NCBI GenBank assembly: GCA_025667525.1
Contig: CM046878.1
Location: forward strand, 100,951,237 to 101,015,236
Direction: 5' to 3'
DNA from: Glebionis coronaria
Lineage: Eukaryota; Streptophyta; Magnoliopsida; Asterales; Asteraceae
DNA length: 64,000 bases
The stretch's first letter is position 1. The number at the start of each line of letters is the position of its first letter. Under the pieces are notes generated by a model. It had not been told where the DNA came from and did no database searches. It saw only the letters and a program-made list of their open reading frames with translations. Position numbers and translations under genes: made by a program. Positions 1 through 10,132 of this stretch are shown here, in pieces.

Positions 1-129
1 TGACCTAGTTAAAGGGCGCTGTTTCCATACTTGAGTGCGAGAGTGCCTAACTAAAGGACGCTCAGACCTAACCTCAATGGATGCATTCCTAGTTAAAGGG
101 CACAATGTTCCATCTAATGTAAAGGTCCT
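1..129. repeat. Short repeats of CTAGTTAAAGGGC
   Basis: Three variants of CCTAGTTAAAGGGCGCT occur at about 4-20, 47-62 and 89-103. On the minus strand they continue the decayed spacer after WKPTGR. No separate gene is visible. Confidence 0.5.
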
Positions 130-1134
130 ACCAGTGGGACGCCATTGCCAGCCAACCTGGGCACGAGTTCTACCCGTTGGCTTCCATTCAAGACCATTCT
201 TAATGGCATTCATTTCATTCACATGATCAATAAGACACAAATCATGACGTTGGGAAAACATACATTCATTACAATTCCAACAATTCAAATTAGAATTCAC
301 GAATGGTTTTGGCTTCTACACAGGCGCAGAGCTTTTAGTCTTAACATGATTCTTTTTATTTAAAACTGAACTAACATTCCTATGGTGAGCTTCTACTTCC
401 TTCTTTTTGGCACTACTAGTGGAGGGCTTGATCTTATCTTTCTTGAGTGGCGATCCTTTAGCCTTAGTAGTCTCTTTTAATCCTGTAGAAGGAAAAATGG
501 GAACATTAGCAACAGATTTTAAAGGTGCCTTACTTGATTGTGCCAATGACGGTTTTGCTCCTGGAGTCTTATTAAATTGAGTTACAGCAATGGGCCTATT
601 AGTAAGTAGTGCAGAGCCTGGTTTACCTATGTATTGCAAATATGCTATGCAATATTGAACTCGCTTAATATATTCATGAGCCGAATAATAGTAGCTACTT
701 GAGGGATCTAAGGCATAAAGATCGTCTAAAATATCCCTAACAAGATCTAAATGCGTAATGGCATTCCTCATATAATCATCATAGGTAACCGGGTTTCTCT
801 TATGAAGCGGGTTCTTATAAAGCACTACTGACTTGGTTGTTGGAGCACTAGTGGACGGTGCAGAGTCGGTAGGTGAGTTATCAACAACTTCTTGTCGGGT
901 GAGAAGAAGTGTCTCCTTTAACTCGGCCAAAACCATATTTTTGTCAATGAGCATGATGTTTAAGTCAGAGATTTCCTCACATTTTTGGTTCAATTGTTCA
1001 ACATAAGATTGTTGTTGTGCCGCATTAAAAGCGAAGCGTTCTTCTAGTGAACCATAAATTTGAGACATTCCCTGTCTTGCACAATCCATCTCCCCTAGAA
1101 TAGACGAAAGTCTAATTTCTAAGTCCTGGTTTTT
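130..1134 (-). pseudogene. Copia polyprotein spacer, distal part
   Basis: This continues the same frame: KNQDLEIRLSSILGEM, then 257 open codons with a coiled coil (VEQLNQKCEEISDLNIML) and a basic Lys/Ser-rich tail, a TAG at 316-318, then about 60 more in-frame codons containing a small Cys-rich motif (CWNCNECMFSQRHDLC) and WKPTGRT. The Cys-rich plus WKPTGR pattern resembles the stretch just before protease/integrase in Asteraceae copia polyproteins (recalled). The order fits gag, spacer, then pol beyond the window edge. Confidence 0.65.
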
Positions 1135-1764
1135 TTACTCTGCGGCCTCTAGTTCCAATTTTAATGTTTCATTTGATGACACATCTCTCTTCAATCTCAT
1201 AATCTCTTCCTCTAATGCCTTAACAATTGCAATCATCTTGTCACTCGTCTCAACACCGTTTTCACAACTATTTGATTTCAAAAGATCCTCATTTTGAGTT
1301 TGTTGCTTTAATTCTAAAGATATACAATGTTGTTCTAGTTGATTAAAGCGTTTTGAAAGTAAATTGGAAGAATCTTGTAGCTTTAAAAACTCAGCGTTAG
1401 ATTCGTGACAAGAATGATTATCTACCTCATTTACAGTATCAGCAACATTTACAGAGAGATCACAAACATCATCACATATATTCACAACATCACAATTAAT
1501 CATAGCGGATGTAAGCTCATTCGAATAATTAACATTTACAGTAGTAAGCACATCACACGAGATTACTTCGGACAAGAATCGGTCATATTCGGATAAAATC
1601 TTTTCTTTTTCAATTAGTTGTAGTTCGTAAGCGGTGTCCATTTCATAAAACACTTTTTGAACTTCTCCAATTTCAAACTCAAGATTTTCCTTAAGAGATG
1701 CAAAACTTCCTTTTAGACTTTCGACAAACGGATTGATCTCAGTTTTAAACACCTCGTTCATGTG
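1135..1764 (-). pseudogene. Copia polyprotein spacer, coiled-coil segment
   Basis: 208 open codons in the same frame as the gag segments. They are rich in Glu, Leu and Asn, with heptad-like stretches (LKGSFASLKENLEFEIGEV, VKALEEEIMRLKRDV). No catalytic motif is present. It is bounded by in-frame stops at 1765-1767 and 1135-1137, so it is a fragment of one longer polyprotein and not an independent gene. Confidence 0.65.
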
Positions 1765-3702
1765 TTAGAAAGCCCATTCTCCGGCGTTTAGGCCATTTGA
1801 AGTCGTACATTCCAAAATGACCTTGTCAAAATTAGTAAAGTATTGATTAATCTCTTGCAAGTTTAACCATACAGTGCTAACAGGTGGAAGATCCTTTGGA
1901 ATTTCCTTAGGACCTTCCATATTGACAAGTGTAGGAAATGTACTAGGGTTTTCTTGATCTAACATGTAGGTTGGTGCTGTGATGAGATCTTTGTCCATAT
2001 GGAAGCGAATTCTAAAATCCGTTTTAGCAAGCTCCTGATTCATTTTAAAATAATCACACTCGGGATATTTTGCAGAATTGTATGACCGATCCTCATCAAC
2101 TAGATCCTTACTTGTTCGATCATCGAAAATAACAATCGGGTCTAAGACCAATCCTAATTGGGTTGCATTATAAAGTCTTGGACTATGTCTTAAAGCTTGT
2201 TTTGCATACCTTGGGTTAGGGGGAAGGCCTTTTTGACGTGATAAGTTAAATTCTCTAAACGAAGCATCAAATAAGTGCACTAGTTGAGAAGCAGCGTATT
2301 GTCTTAAAAGCAAGTAATCTAGACTTCTAATTTTATTGGCAGCATTAATCTCCATTTCATTCTTCTTAGACTCGAGTGACTCAAAATCTGTTTGAAGTTT
2401 TTGAAAATTAGTGACCACTAACTCCTTTTCTTTAAGTTCATTAGAAAGATTTTCTCTTAAGTTTTCAATTTCTTGCAAATGACCCATTTGTTTGTTTCGA
2501 AAGTGATCATATTCGGGATTTGTTAGAACACTAGACGAAGGCACTAATTCCAAGGTTTGAACTTTCTCATTGCTTAAGGAAAGCTCATCAGACAAATTCT
2601 TATTCTTAGCTAGGGTTTCTAAGAGTGCAGCATTCATTTGGCTAAGTAATGTAGCAGGAACCATGACCAAATCTTGTTGAGCAGGAGTAGGCGTATGCGA
2701 AATCGCTTCCGGTTGTGATTCAATCAAAGTATGGGGACTCACATTGATATTACTATCATTGATTGTCTCCTCATTTGATAGACTCACCACCGAAGACTCA
2801 TTCGAATCAGCACTCTCTTGCACAACTTGATGTGGTTGAATACTAGCATCAGTGGTATTATCGGTGGTATTAATAAGTACCTCAGATCTCTTTTCTGGCC
2901 CTAAGCTGGAGATAGTTGCCATGAGAGCAGCCTTTGCAGATTGAAAGTCATCACAGTCTGAGTCATACGCATCAAGATCATCGGCTTGGTAAGCTGCATT
3001 CTGTGTAGTGACAATGTCTTGTTCAGCAATCCCTGGATCAGCAAGAAATGCAAGCTCCTCTTCATCAAGTTCTCTTCCTTGTGCCTGAGCATTCACCAGA
3101 TAGATCTTCTCTGCAAACCATTGTCCATCCCTTCTCCTCTTGGATTTCTTGCAATCTCTGGACATGTGTCCTTCTTCCTTGCAGTTGTAGCATGTAATCA
3201 TTCGCAACTTGCCTGTGGAATTAGCCCGTGGAGCAAGATTGACCATTGGAGCCTGATTGACCGTGCGAGCATTGGTAGTTGATGTGGTAGGTCTCCCCTG
3301 ATATGGTTGAATAGGCTGAACCATTACCCTGCCATTCTCAATAGTAGCTTGTTGGCGAGAATTGGATGAATTCCTCAACTGATTGTTGGTAGGAGCTGAT
3401 CCTCTGTATCCTCGTTTGCTTAAAGTCCTTGTGAGATAAGCAGACATAGTGGTTAACACTTCAACTGGGTCAGCTCCTTGTTTGAATACAGGAATGGGGA
3501 CTTCCTCATCATCACACTACATTGCTTGGTCTTGATGAGCTGCATAATCACTAGCAGGAATACTCATTTGATCAGGGTAGCTTGTTGGATATGCTGCATT
3601 CTCTTGATAAGAAGAATATGGAGGCTGAGCATAAGGTGCAATGTTTGCTGGGTGAAGTTGTGAAGCATACTGTGGTGAAGGTGCATTAAACCGATATTGT
3701 TG
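1765..3702 (-). pseudogene. Copia gag C-terminal region with CCHC zinc knuckle and long spacer
   Basis: This continues the 4584 frame and is interrupted by one more stop near 3520. The open part (3459-1765, 564 codons) has a zinc knuckle CYNCKEEGHMSRDC at residues 90-103 followed by a basic run KKSKRRR, as expected for nucleic-acid binding. After it comes an unusual spacer of several hundred residues: an acidic patch (ELDEEELAFL, DDLDAYDSDCDD), Ser/Thr-rich sequence and a predicted coiled coil. It stops at 1765-1767 and resumes in frame. The spacer function is unknown to me. Similar long spacers occur in Asteraceae copia polyproteins (recalled, not checked). Confidence 0.75.
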
Positions 3703-4584
3703 CTAATGTGAGGTGGGTGGTTGCGGTAGAATCGAGTATTGGGGGAAGGTTGGTGTCATATAAGGCGATGGATGATAGGCTTGATGTCCCAAGATATAAG
3801 GTGTGTTGTTGTGTGACAAGCTTGGTTGATTCGCCATCAAAGCTAAGGAATCGGGGTACATACCTCGAGGAGAACGGTGCATGATCACATGTTTCTCATG
3901 CTGCTGAAGAAAAGCATAGATTTGATCTAGATTGCACTTATGCAAATCCCGGGTTAACTTAACATCGGTAATATACTCACCCCATTCAGCTTGAGGTAAA
4001 GTATTCAAAAACATTGTGTTAACCTGGAATGGAGCAATCACGAGATTGTATACATTCAGATCATTCATTAGAGTAGTAAATCTGAAGTAGTAGTCGTGTA
4101 GCGTTTCCCCTGGGCTGTACGTGAATCTATCAAACAGATCATACAACTGACATTCCATTTCCTGTTTGGTAAGAGACGTACCTTGTAGCAACACCTTTAG
4201 ACGTTCCCATAAATCCTTGGCAACCGTATATTGACTTACCATGCGATAAATATCATGCGGAAGAGCTTGGAGAAGAGTCTGTAGAGCCTTTTCATCAGCA
4301 TCAGCAATGAGTTGTTGTGCCGGTGTGAGTTCTTCATATTCTCTTGGTCGAGATACGTTATTTGCCACAATGGTACCATAGTCGAGTGGACCATTCAAAA
4401 TCGATTTGACCATAAGCCTTCCGTATGTTGGTTTACCCTTCAGGTATTGCATCATGCGGCCCTGCCATGCCTCAAACACCTCTTTAATAAGCATCGGTGG
4501 GCGACTATCAGTTCCCGTTATGATTGAGATATCCGTAAGAGATTTCATTTGAGGCATTAATGAACTCGGATTCATTGTGATCAC
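3703..4584 (-). pseudogene. Copia gag, N-terminal (UBN2-like) domain
   Basis: 293 codons starting MITMNPSSLMPQMKSL. The core resembles the UBN2/retrotransposon gag fold: WQGRMMQYL near residue 40, a DLWERLKVLLQG segment, YSPGETLHDYYFRF and the HKCNLDQIYAFLQQHEKH region. Gag would package element RNA into cytoplasmic particles. It ends at a TAG at 3703-3705, beyond which the same frame continues into a Gln/Pro/Tyr-rich linker (to about 3520) and then the zinc-knuckle segment, so the stop is a lesion and not the native C terminus. Confidence 0.8.
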
Positions 4585-4712
4585 TTAAGAGACTCAAAGA
4601 TTATCGGTTGATCGAGCAGTGAAGAAAGGTTGAGAATTTGTGTTGTGTTAGTTTAAATCAAGATTAAATCCACTAAAGATCGTCGAAAAAACTCAAATAC
4701 CCCTTGAACTTG

Positions 4713-5352
4713 CTTATACGGAATAACCCTAACTCAGAATAAATCCTATTCGGAATAATTCCTATTCGGAATAACCCTATGCTGAAAAACCCATATACTG
4801 AATAACCCTATGCGGAATAACCCTATTCTGAAAATGCCCAATTCGGAATAGACCCTATGCTGAATAAACCTTATGCGGAAAAATCCTTATGCGGAATAAT
4901 TCTTCAATTCGGAATGTTTGGCTATTGGCTATTCGGAAAACTTGCTATTCGGAATGATCGGCTATTCGGAAAGCTATTCGGAAAGTTTGGCTATTCGGAA
5001 AGTATTGGCTATTCGGAAAATTTTTGGCTATTCGGAAAGATGGGCTTATTCGGAAAGATTGCTATTCGGAAAGATTGCTATTCAAAAAGTTTGGCTATTC
5101 GGAAAGTTTGGCTATTTGGAAAATCTTTGCTATTCGGAAAGAATTGGCTATTCGGAAAATCTTTGTTAATCAGAATACTTTGCTATTCGGAATGTCTATT
5201 CGGAAAAATCCTGCTATTCTGAAAACTCTCCTATTCGGAATGTATATTCGGAATAATCCTGCTATTCTGAAAACCTTCCTATTCGGAATGTATATTCGGA
5301 ATAATCCTGCTATTCTGAAAACCTTCCTATTCGGAATATCTATTCGGAATAA
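4713..5352 (-). repeat. Leader array of ATTCCGAATAG-type units
   Basis: Several dozen loosely spaced copies of TATTCGGAA (ATTCCGAATAG on the element's sense strand) fill the leader between primer site and gag. Spacers are 2-15 bp. Some stretches are regular 13-mers (GGCTATTCGGAAA). Four near-identical units of about 45 bp sit at 5190-5350. The open frames here are products of the repetition, not genes. Confidence 0.85.
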
Positions 5353-5580
5353 TCTGGGAATATAGTTCGAGACTAGAACAACACTTTTCAATCCGATTTT
5401 TTGATCAAAACCACAAAAAGTTTTATGATTTTTACCAAAATAAGCTAAACCCAATCCATATCAATTAATCCCAATAACAAAAACACCAAAAACAACAAGA
5501 TTCAAGATTGATTTTATCTAAAGATCAGTAATTGATTCAAAAACTAAAAAAGCAACATAATCCTTACCTTAAATCACCCC

Positions 5581-5596
5581 ATAGCTCTTGATACCA
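5581..5596 (-). promoter_or_regulatory. Primer binding site (tRNA-iMet type)
   Basis: The minus strand reads TGGTATCAAGAGCTAT immediately inside the LTR. It matches the plant copia primer site TGGTATCAGAGC with one extra A. It fixes the element's orientation. Confidence 0.8.
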
Positions 5597-5598
5597 AA

Positions 5599-5928
5599 TG
5601 TAGAATATTGATAACCTATGAATCTATGAAGTGGGTTGATGTTTTCTAGTGAGAGAAACTAGAGAGAGAAAGTGAGAGAAAACTATGTGTGATTTTATTA
5701 AATGGAACTTTCAAATGAACAACAACCAACCCCTTTCCATGGTGGAAAGGGGTATTTATACTTCCAAGCAACATTGGGCTTGGGCCGGTCCATGACAAGC
5801 CCATGGACCGGTTCTTACTTAACTTAATAAGTAACTATTAACTATTTGTTAACTACGAGCTATTACAACATAAATCATATTGTGGAGGGACCGATACTTC
5901 TAATATACGTTAAAACGTATTTCTAACA
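5599..5928 (-). repeat. LTR of the copia element at 1-5928
   Basis: On the minus strand it starts TGTTAGAAATACG and ends AATATTCTACA, the standard TG...CA ends. It abuts the primer site with a 2-bp gap. A TATA-like box (GTATAAATACC, minus strand) lies near 5750-5760. The partner LTR is outside the window. Confidence 0.8.
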
Positions 5929-6101
5929 TAAATTAAATTGATAATTTCATTAGGTTAAAAGCAAAGTATGATATAATCAAATACTTTTAAAAGATACATC
6001 TTGACATCCTTTTAAACATGAGTTATAAATTTACCAAAGAGGATGTGTAGATCCGACATTAAACTTGAAACAGGTATTTTGGTGACTACTTGTTCTACAA
6101 C
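5929..6101. other. Non-coding gap
   Basis: AT-rich sequence between the copia LTR and the CACTA-like terminus. I see no gene or repeat in it. Confidence 0.5.
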
Positions 6102-6870
6102 CACTAGTACAAAAATGGGTTCGGTCACACATACCGAATTTCGTGTAGTCACAAATAATTTTTTTGTGTGACCAAATTCGCCAGTCATAAATAAACGGTC
6201 ACACTTGAAGTCAGTTTGCATAACCATTTCGTATTTTGTTTGTCACGCATATGAATATTTACGTGAATAGGGCTAACAAATGCTTTTTGGATGAGTCGTT
6301 AGTCACTTAATAATTTGAGAGTGTTACCGAATCAAAGTCTGGTTCAAGTAGTAGTCACATTATACGTATACATGTGTGACAAATATTTGTCATACACACA
6401 TTGAATGTAACCAAAAATCATATATGGTCACATAGACTTATTTTACAAGTGACAAATTGATAAACAAGGTTGTCACACACATTATTTTAATGTGACTAGT
6501 ATATTTTGTTAAATGTTAACCACACATGAATTTTGTGTGTGTGGCAAATTGAAAGTAGGTATTGAAACATTTGTCACTATATTTATTTAAATGTGACAAA
6601 TATTTTACAATTACTTGAAGACTATGATCAAATATAATACATGATCATATTAAATCGTCAAACAATTATGTGACTATATGTTTGCCAATAGTCACAACAT
6701 TTGAGAAATATGTATCTAAATTTTACTTATGGTCACATTATAATGGGATTATTTATGACAAACACATTGAAAACGTCATACAGTAAAATATTCATGTCAC
6801 AAATGTTTATAACCAAATGTAATCTCAATTTTTACTAATGTTAATATTAGTCACATATTTAGAACCAAAT
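6102..6870 (+). mobile_element. CACTA (En/Spm)-like terminus with subterminal repeats
   Basis: It begins CACTAGTACAAAAATGGG, the typical plant CACTA terminal repeat. About 750 bp follow, dense in short direct and inverted copies of GTCACA/TGTGAC, the usual arrangement of transposase binding sites in this superfamily. I could not find the opposite inverted terminus (ending TAGTG) in the window, so the element is truncated, displaced or disrupted by later insertions. Confidence 0.6.
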
Positions 6871-6878
6871 ATGTTCAT

Positions 6879-6942
6879 GTGGCAAAATGGTTAAGTGTGT
6901 TAGTGTTTGAATGGAAGTTCTAGGGTTCGAGTCCTAGACCTT
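6879..6942 (+). other. tRNA-like sequence (pol III box A/B)
   Basis: GGCAAAATGGTTAAGTGTG resembles a box A, and GGGTTCGAGTCC at 6923-6934 matches the box B consensus exactly. The spacing (about 35-40 bp) suits a tRNA. No cloverleaf acceptor pairing is evident. It may be a decayed tRNA gene or a tRNA-derived SINE head inside the CACTA-like region. Confidence 0.35.
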
Positions 6943-7380
6943 GTTTTTCGCTATTTTTTAAAACACAATAAACCCTGAAAACACAGATAGCACACACTTT
7001 CTACACATCCAATGAGAATGCTAATTCTTGGAACTTCACAAAAATTAATAACATGCATGAATATGCATTAGATGTTGGCATGGCTGCTGACTCCTTGTAT
7101 TCCATCCTTGGTTATATAATCAAGGATTAAGTAATGAAATTAATTATAACAAAAACACAACAAACACTTAATTATCAGCATTTTAAGAATCCAAAAAATG
7201 CATCAAAAAGAACATTTTCTGCTACTTTTGAAGATACCATTGAAGTTCCTAACAAGTTTGTATCATTATTTATTTTATTAATGTTGTATCTTTGTTATCA
7301 TTTAGTACTAATAATCTTATATGTTCTTTACAGGAAACCTTGTGTGGTGCCCAAAGTAAAAGCTAATGTAGATGTATAGT
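6943..7380 (+). other. Non-coding or intron-like stretch
   Basis: AT-rich DNA leading into the coding remnant at 7381. One 81-codon open frame (7134-7379) has no recognisable domain. It could be exon plus intron of the same degraded gene. Confidence 0.3.
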
Positions 7381-7826
7381 TCCCTGTTGATTGTCCTTAC
7401 AATGATCAATATGAAGAGTATGATTGCTATGTTGAGGAAGCTTACGAACAACGACAATGGAAGCTGTAAGACGAATAGAATGCCCGACTGGAACAACAAC
7501 GCGAGAGGGAGGAAGCTGCTTCCTTAAGAAGGAGGCAACAGGAGCAAGAATAACGCGAGAGGGAGGAAGCTTCTTCCTTTAGAAGGAGGCAAGAGGAACA
7601 GCGACAGAGGGAGGAAGCGTATAGGAGGCAACTAGAGGAAGAAGGTCAAATCATTGATGATGATGTTTATTTTTCTGAGCATGAAATTGAAGAAGATGAA
7701 GACGAGTTCAAAGAGGCTTTAGATTACGATGAACTTCATTTGGCTTTTGATCCTGAAAAATCTCCAAAGTTTGATAATTTAGAGAAACAAAATGTTTGTT
7801 TTTATTTAAAACCTGCAATCCTTTAG
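7381..7826 (+). pseudogene. Glu/Arg-rich coiled-coil coding remnant
   Basis: In one frame this reads as charged coiled coil (QREREEAASLRRRQQEQE, then a stop, REREEASSFRRRQEEQRQ) and then an acidic stretch DDDVYFSEHEIEEDEDEF ending near 7826. Two near-identical units of about 60 bp (GCGAGAGGGAGGAAGCT) at about 7500 and 7553 show an internal duplication. Premature stops make it a pseudogene. It may be a remnant of an accessory protein of the adjacent CACTA-like element, but I do not recognise the family. Confidence 0.4.
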
Positions 7827-8720
7827 TATTATTGAATTGAATTTATGTTTGATCAGTTTTCACCTTGTCTTATTTTTATTTTACTTCAGTCATTCCAAAC
7901 TTTTCATTTTCAGTTTGATTAATAATTAAGCACATTGTTTGAACAAATGAGTTGTTTATGGGAAATTAGACACGAATTGGAATAAATACTTGGGAGGACT
8001 AGTGAAAATAGATTAAAAAGATAAAAAAATCTTAACTTGTGCTTGACTAGATAATGATTAAAAACAAAATAAGCTGAAACAAGCAGCTTTTCAAGAAAAT
8101 ACTCAATATTATCTTAGTTCTGAGTGAAAAATGACCTAGCAATATTTTTACAAACATACGCTCAGAAGATTAAGGCAAGAGCCTAACAACTTTCTATCCA
8201 ATTAGAAAATAATTGCAGATGTAATAGCAAAAACTTAAAATCACCTTAGAGTTAAGCTAAGTCGAAAACAAAAACTGCTCAAAGCTTAATTAGTTTTGCG
8301 GGAGAATTAGGGAAAAAATTAGGTTATAAGATCCACCAAAGTGGAAAGCCTTAACCGGATATGTAACAGGTAACTTTGACACGAAAATCTTGGTTATATG
8401 TGTTATGCATCTAGGATTATACAACTCACAACATGAATAAATAAAATACAAGATGAACCATGTTTACCTCCATAAAATATATGTCTAATTTCATAATATT
8501 GATGATAATATTGTAGGTTCATACAAAATGTGAATGACAACATATTTGCATTCCAAAAAATAATGGATACACCCATCCATGCAAATTAGTGTTTAAAATT
8601 GTTTACATAAACTATTCCTACACTTAACTGAAATAGTCTAAAGAAGATTCATCAGAAACATCCATAAAACAGAGATAACAAGTTCTTCCATAGCCTACCC
8701 CCTACAAGTTCCTCCATAGC
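7827..8720. other. No recognisable gene
   Basis: AT-rich sequence between two coding remnants. I see no ORF, RNA or terminal repeats. Confidence 0.4.
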
Positions 8721-9460
8721 CTACCCCCTCTTCCTTTTTCCTAGCTTTGTTTCAAAATCTTTCAATATTTTTGGACAAGGTAGGAAACGTATTGCATTTC
8801 TGATAGGTGGGGGCCTTTCTGTTGTAGAAAATGGAGACCGAGAAGATGACTCTGCTTTTGGTGTACATCCCTTGCTAACACTTGGACTGACTATCTGTTT
8901 GGATGATCCACTCGCCTTGCCTGCAGTCTGACTAGATGAGCCAATAACTTTGCCTTTCTTCTTGGACGGTGAACTAGTCTCTCCCCAAGTCTCGTCCAAA
9001 CTACAATCATCTACAGAGGTGCTGGAATACTTGGAAGGTCCATCCTGGTCATCAAGAAATGGGTGCTGGAAGTCTTTAGTGTTCACATGATCAAAGCTTT
9101 CATCTAATGACAACAAATCATTCTCAGACCTTTCAAAGCTTTCATCTGATGATAGCGTATCTTCTTTAAAGCTTTCAGAGGAATCAATGATGATAACATC
9201 TGTAAATTACAAGACAAATTTTAATAAATTCAGATACTAACAGCCACCCAGATACTCAAAACAATAAAACATTCATATACAAAATTATTATAGGTTATTA
9301 GTTAATATACTAACCTCCCTGCAAAAGTCTCTGTTTGAAATGTTGGAATTTCCTTTCAAGCTTTTCCACCCTATTATGTAGGTTAGAAAGATCAGCCGTT
9401 GTATCAGTTTCCAATGAACTGTTTCCTGTTTCTTTGTTTTTCAAGTCAGCTCCTGTATCT
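8721..9460 (-). pseudogene. Two-exon 3' fragment of an unrecognised Ser-rich nuclear-type protein
   Basis: The upstream exon (about 9460-9315) encodes a coiled coil (LSNLHNRVEKLERKFQHF) ending at a plausible GT donor. After an intron of about 115 bp ending TTTACAG, the second exon (about 9199-8721) reads through DVIIIDSSESFKED and a repeated SxDESFE/D motif (three copies) into a Ser/Lys-rich basic tail ending KLGKRKRG. The frame is open across the splice. The acidic SSDESF repeats and basic C terminus suggest a nuclear protein or transposon accessory product, but I cannot name the family. The 5' part was not found, so it may be truncated. Confidence 0.45.
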
Positions 9461-9652
9461 ACTTACCATAATACTGCATAAGTTAACTACAAATACATAA
9501 TCACATGTCTGCTATAAAGTATAACAACTGCACATAAACAACATCTTAAGCCCGTTTGCTCTTCGTGTTAGATATCTTCACGATTCCTCTATCTCGTGAA
9601 CATGTTCATCTTCATGCCCAATATATGAATCCAATATGGACCTACTTCTTTT
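9461..9652. other. Non-coding gap
   Basis: No gene or repeat recognised. The left boundary of the gypsy-type element lies somewhere in or near here. Confidence 0.3.
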
Positions 9653-9895
9653 TCATTTATCCTTTTTTATGTAAGTAGCAAAATTTGATATTCGCATTCG
9701 GTCTTTGATTGATATCAATATCATCAATACCCATGAAAAAGTGAATATGAGTGCCAAAGTAAGAGGTCCTTTACTAAAAAGGCTAAACAAAAAGATGTTA
9801 ATGCATACTGAATTCACATATTGGGCACAAGTACACCATGGACATATTGGAAAACCAATCCATGGTCTCCCACACCGGACGCAAGACGAATCCAT
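9653..9895 (-). CDS. Small Cys-rich ORF downstream of a gypsy primer site
   Basis: 80 codons beginning MDSSCVRCGRPWIGFPIC. The pattern CVRCG...FPICPWCTC (CX2C...CX2CXC) looks like a small zinc ribbon, followed by a hydrophobic stretch. It starts about 240 bp downstream of the primer site of the minus-strand LTR at 10133-11854, which places it where gag would begin. Related Cys-rich motifs occur in the gag region of plant Tat-type gypsy elements (recalled), so it is probably a truncated element ORF. No protease or RT follows. Confidence 0.4.
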   Translation of the reverse strand: MDSSCVRCGRPWIGFPICPWCTCAQYVNSVCINIFLFSLFSKGPLTLALIFTFSWVLMILISIKDRMRISNFATYIKKDK

Positions 9896-10113
9896 GAAGA
9901 ATTATAAATAAGAGGGGTAGAGAAAAGAATTAAATACAAAAGAGGATAAAGAGGAATATTTTTGGTCGCAAAACTTTGAAAAAGAAATGCTTTTTAAGAT
10001 TTTTCAAATGTTTTTGGATTTTTGAAAATTTTTGACACGAAAAATAACGTTCACGAGTGAACGGATCCCAAAATCCAACGCGTCTAAAAAAACCCGTTAA
10101 TCTTCACGAAAAG

Positions 10114-10132
10114 AGCCGGCAGCGGCGTCATT
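10114..10132 (-). promoter_or_regulatory. Gypsy-type primer binding site
   Basis: The minus strand reads AATGACGCCGCTGCCGGC directly after the LTR end. It resembles the Asp-tRNA-type primer site TGGCGCCGTTGCCGGGG known from plant Athila/Tat elements. This defines which side is internal. Confidence 0.65.

Larger units (their letters stand above)
1..5928 (-). mobile_element. Ty1/copia retrotransposon, 5' portion, degenerate
   Basis: Read on the minus strand, this holds a 330-bp LTR (5599-5928), an initiator-Met-type primer binding site, a 640-bp leader with a short-unit array, and a long gag-type frame from 4584 down to about 130. Protease, integrase and reverse transcriptase would lie beyond the window start, so the second LTR and target duplication cannot be checked. 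All visible coding segments share one frame and are separated only by stop codons, which suggests decay by point mutation rather than indels. The copia assignment rests on the UBN2-like gag, the CCHC knuckle and the primer site. Confidence 0.85.

Noticed and set aside
4857..5365. Overlapping open frames of 83-121 codons on both strands
   Set aside because: They are translations of the TATTCGGAA repeat array (repetitive YSES/AIRK peptides) and arise from the repeat period, not from coding selection.
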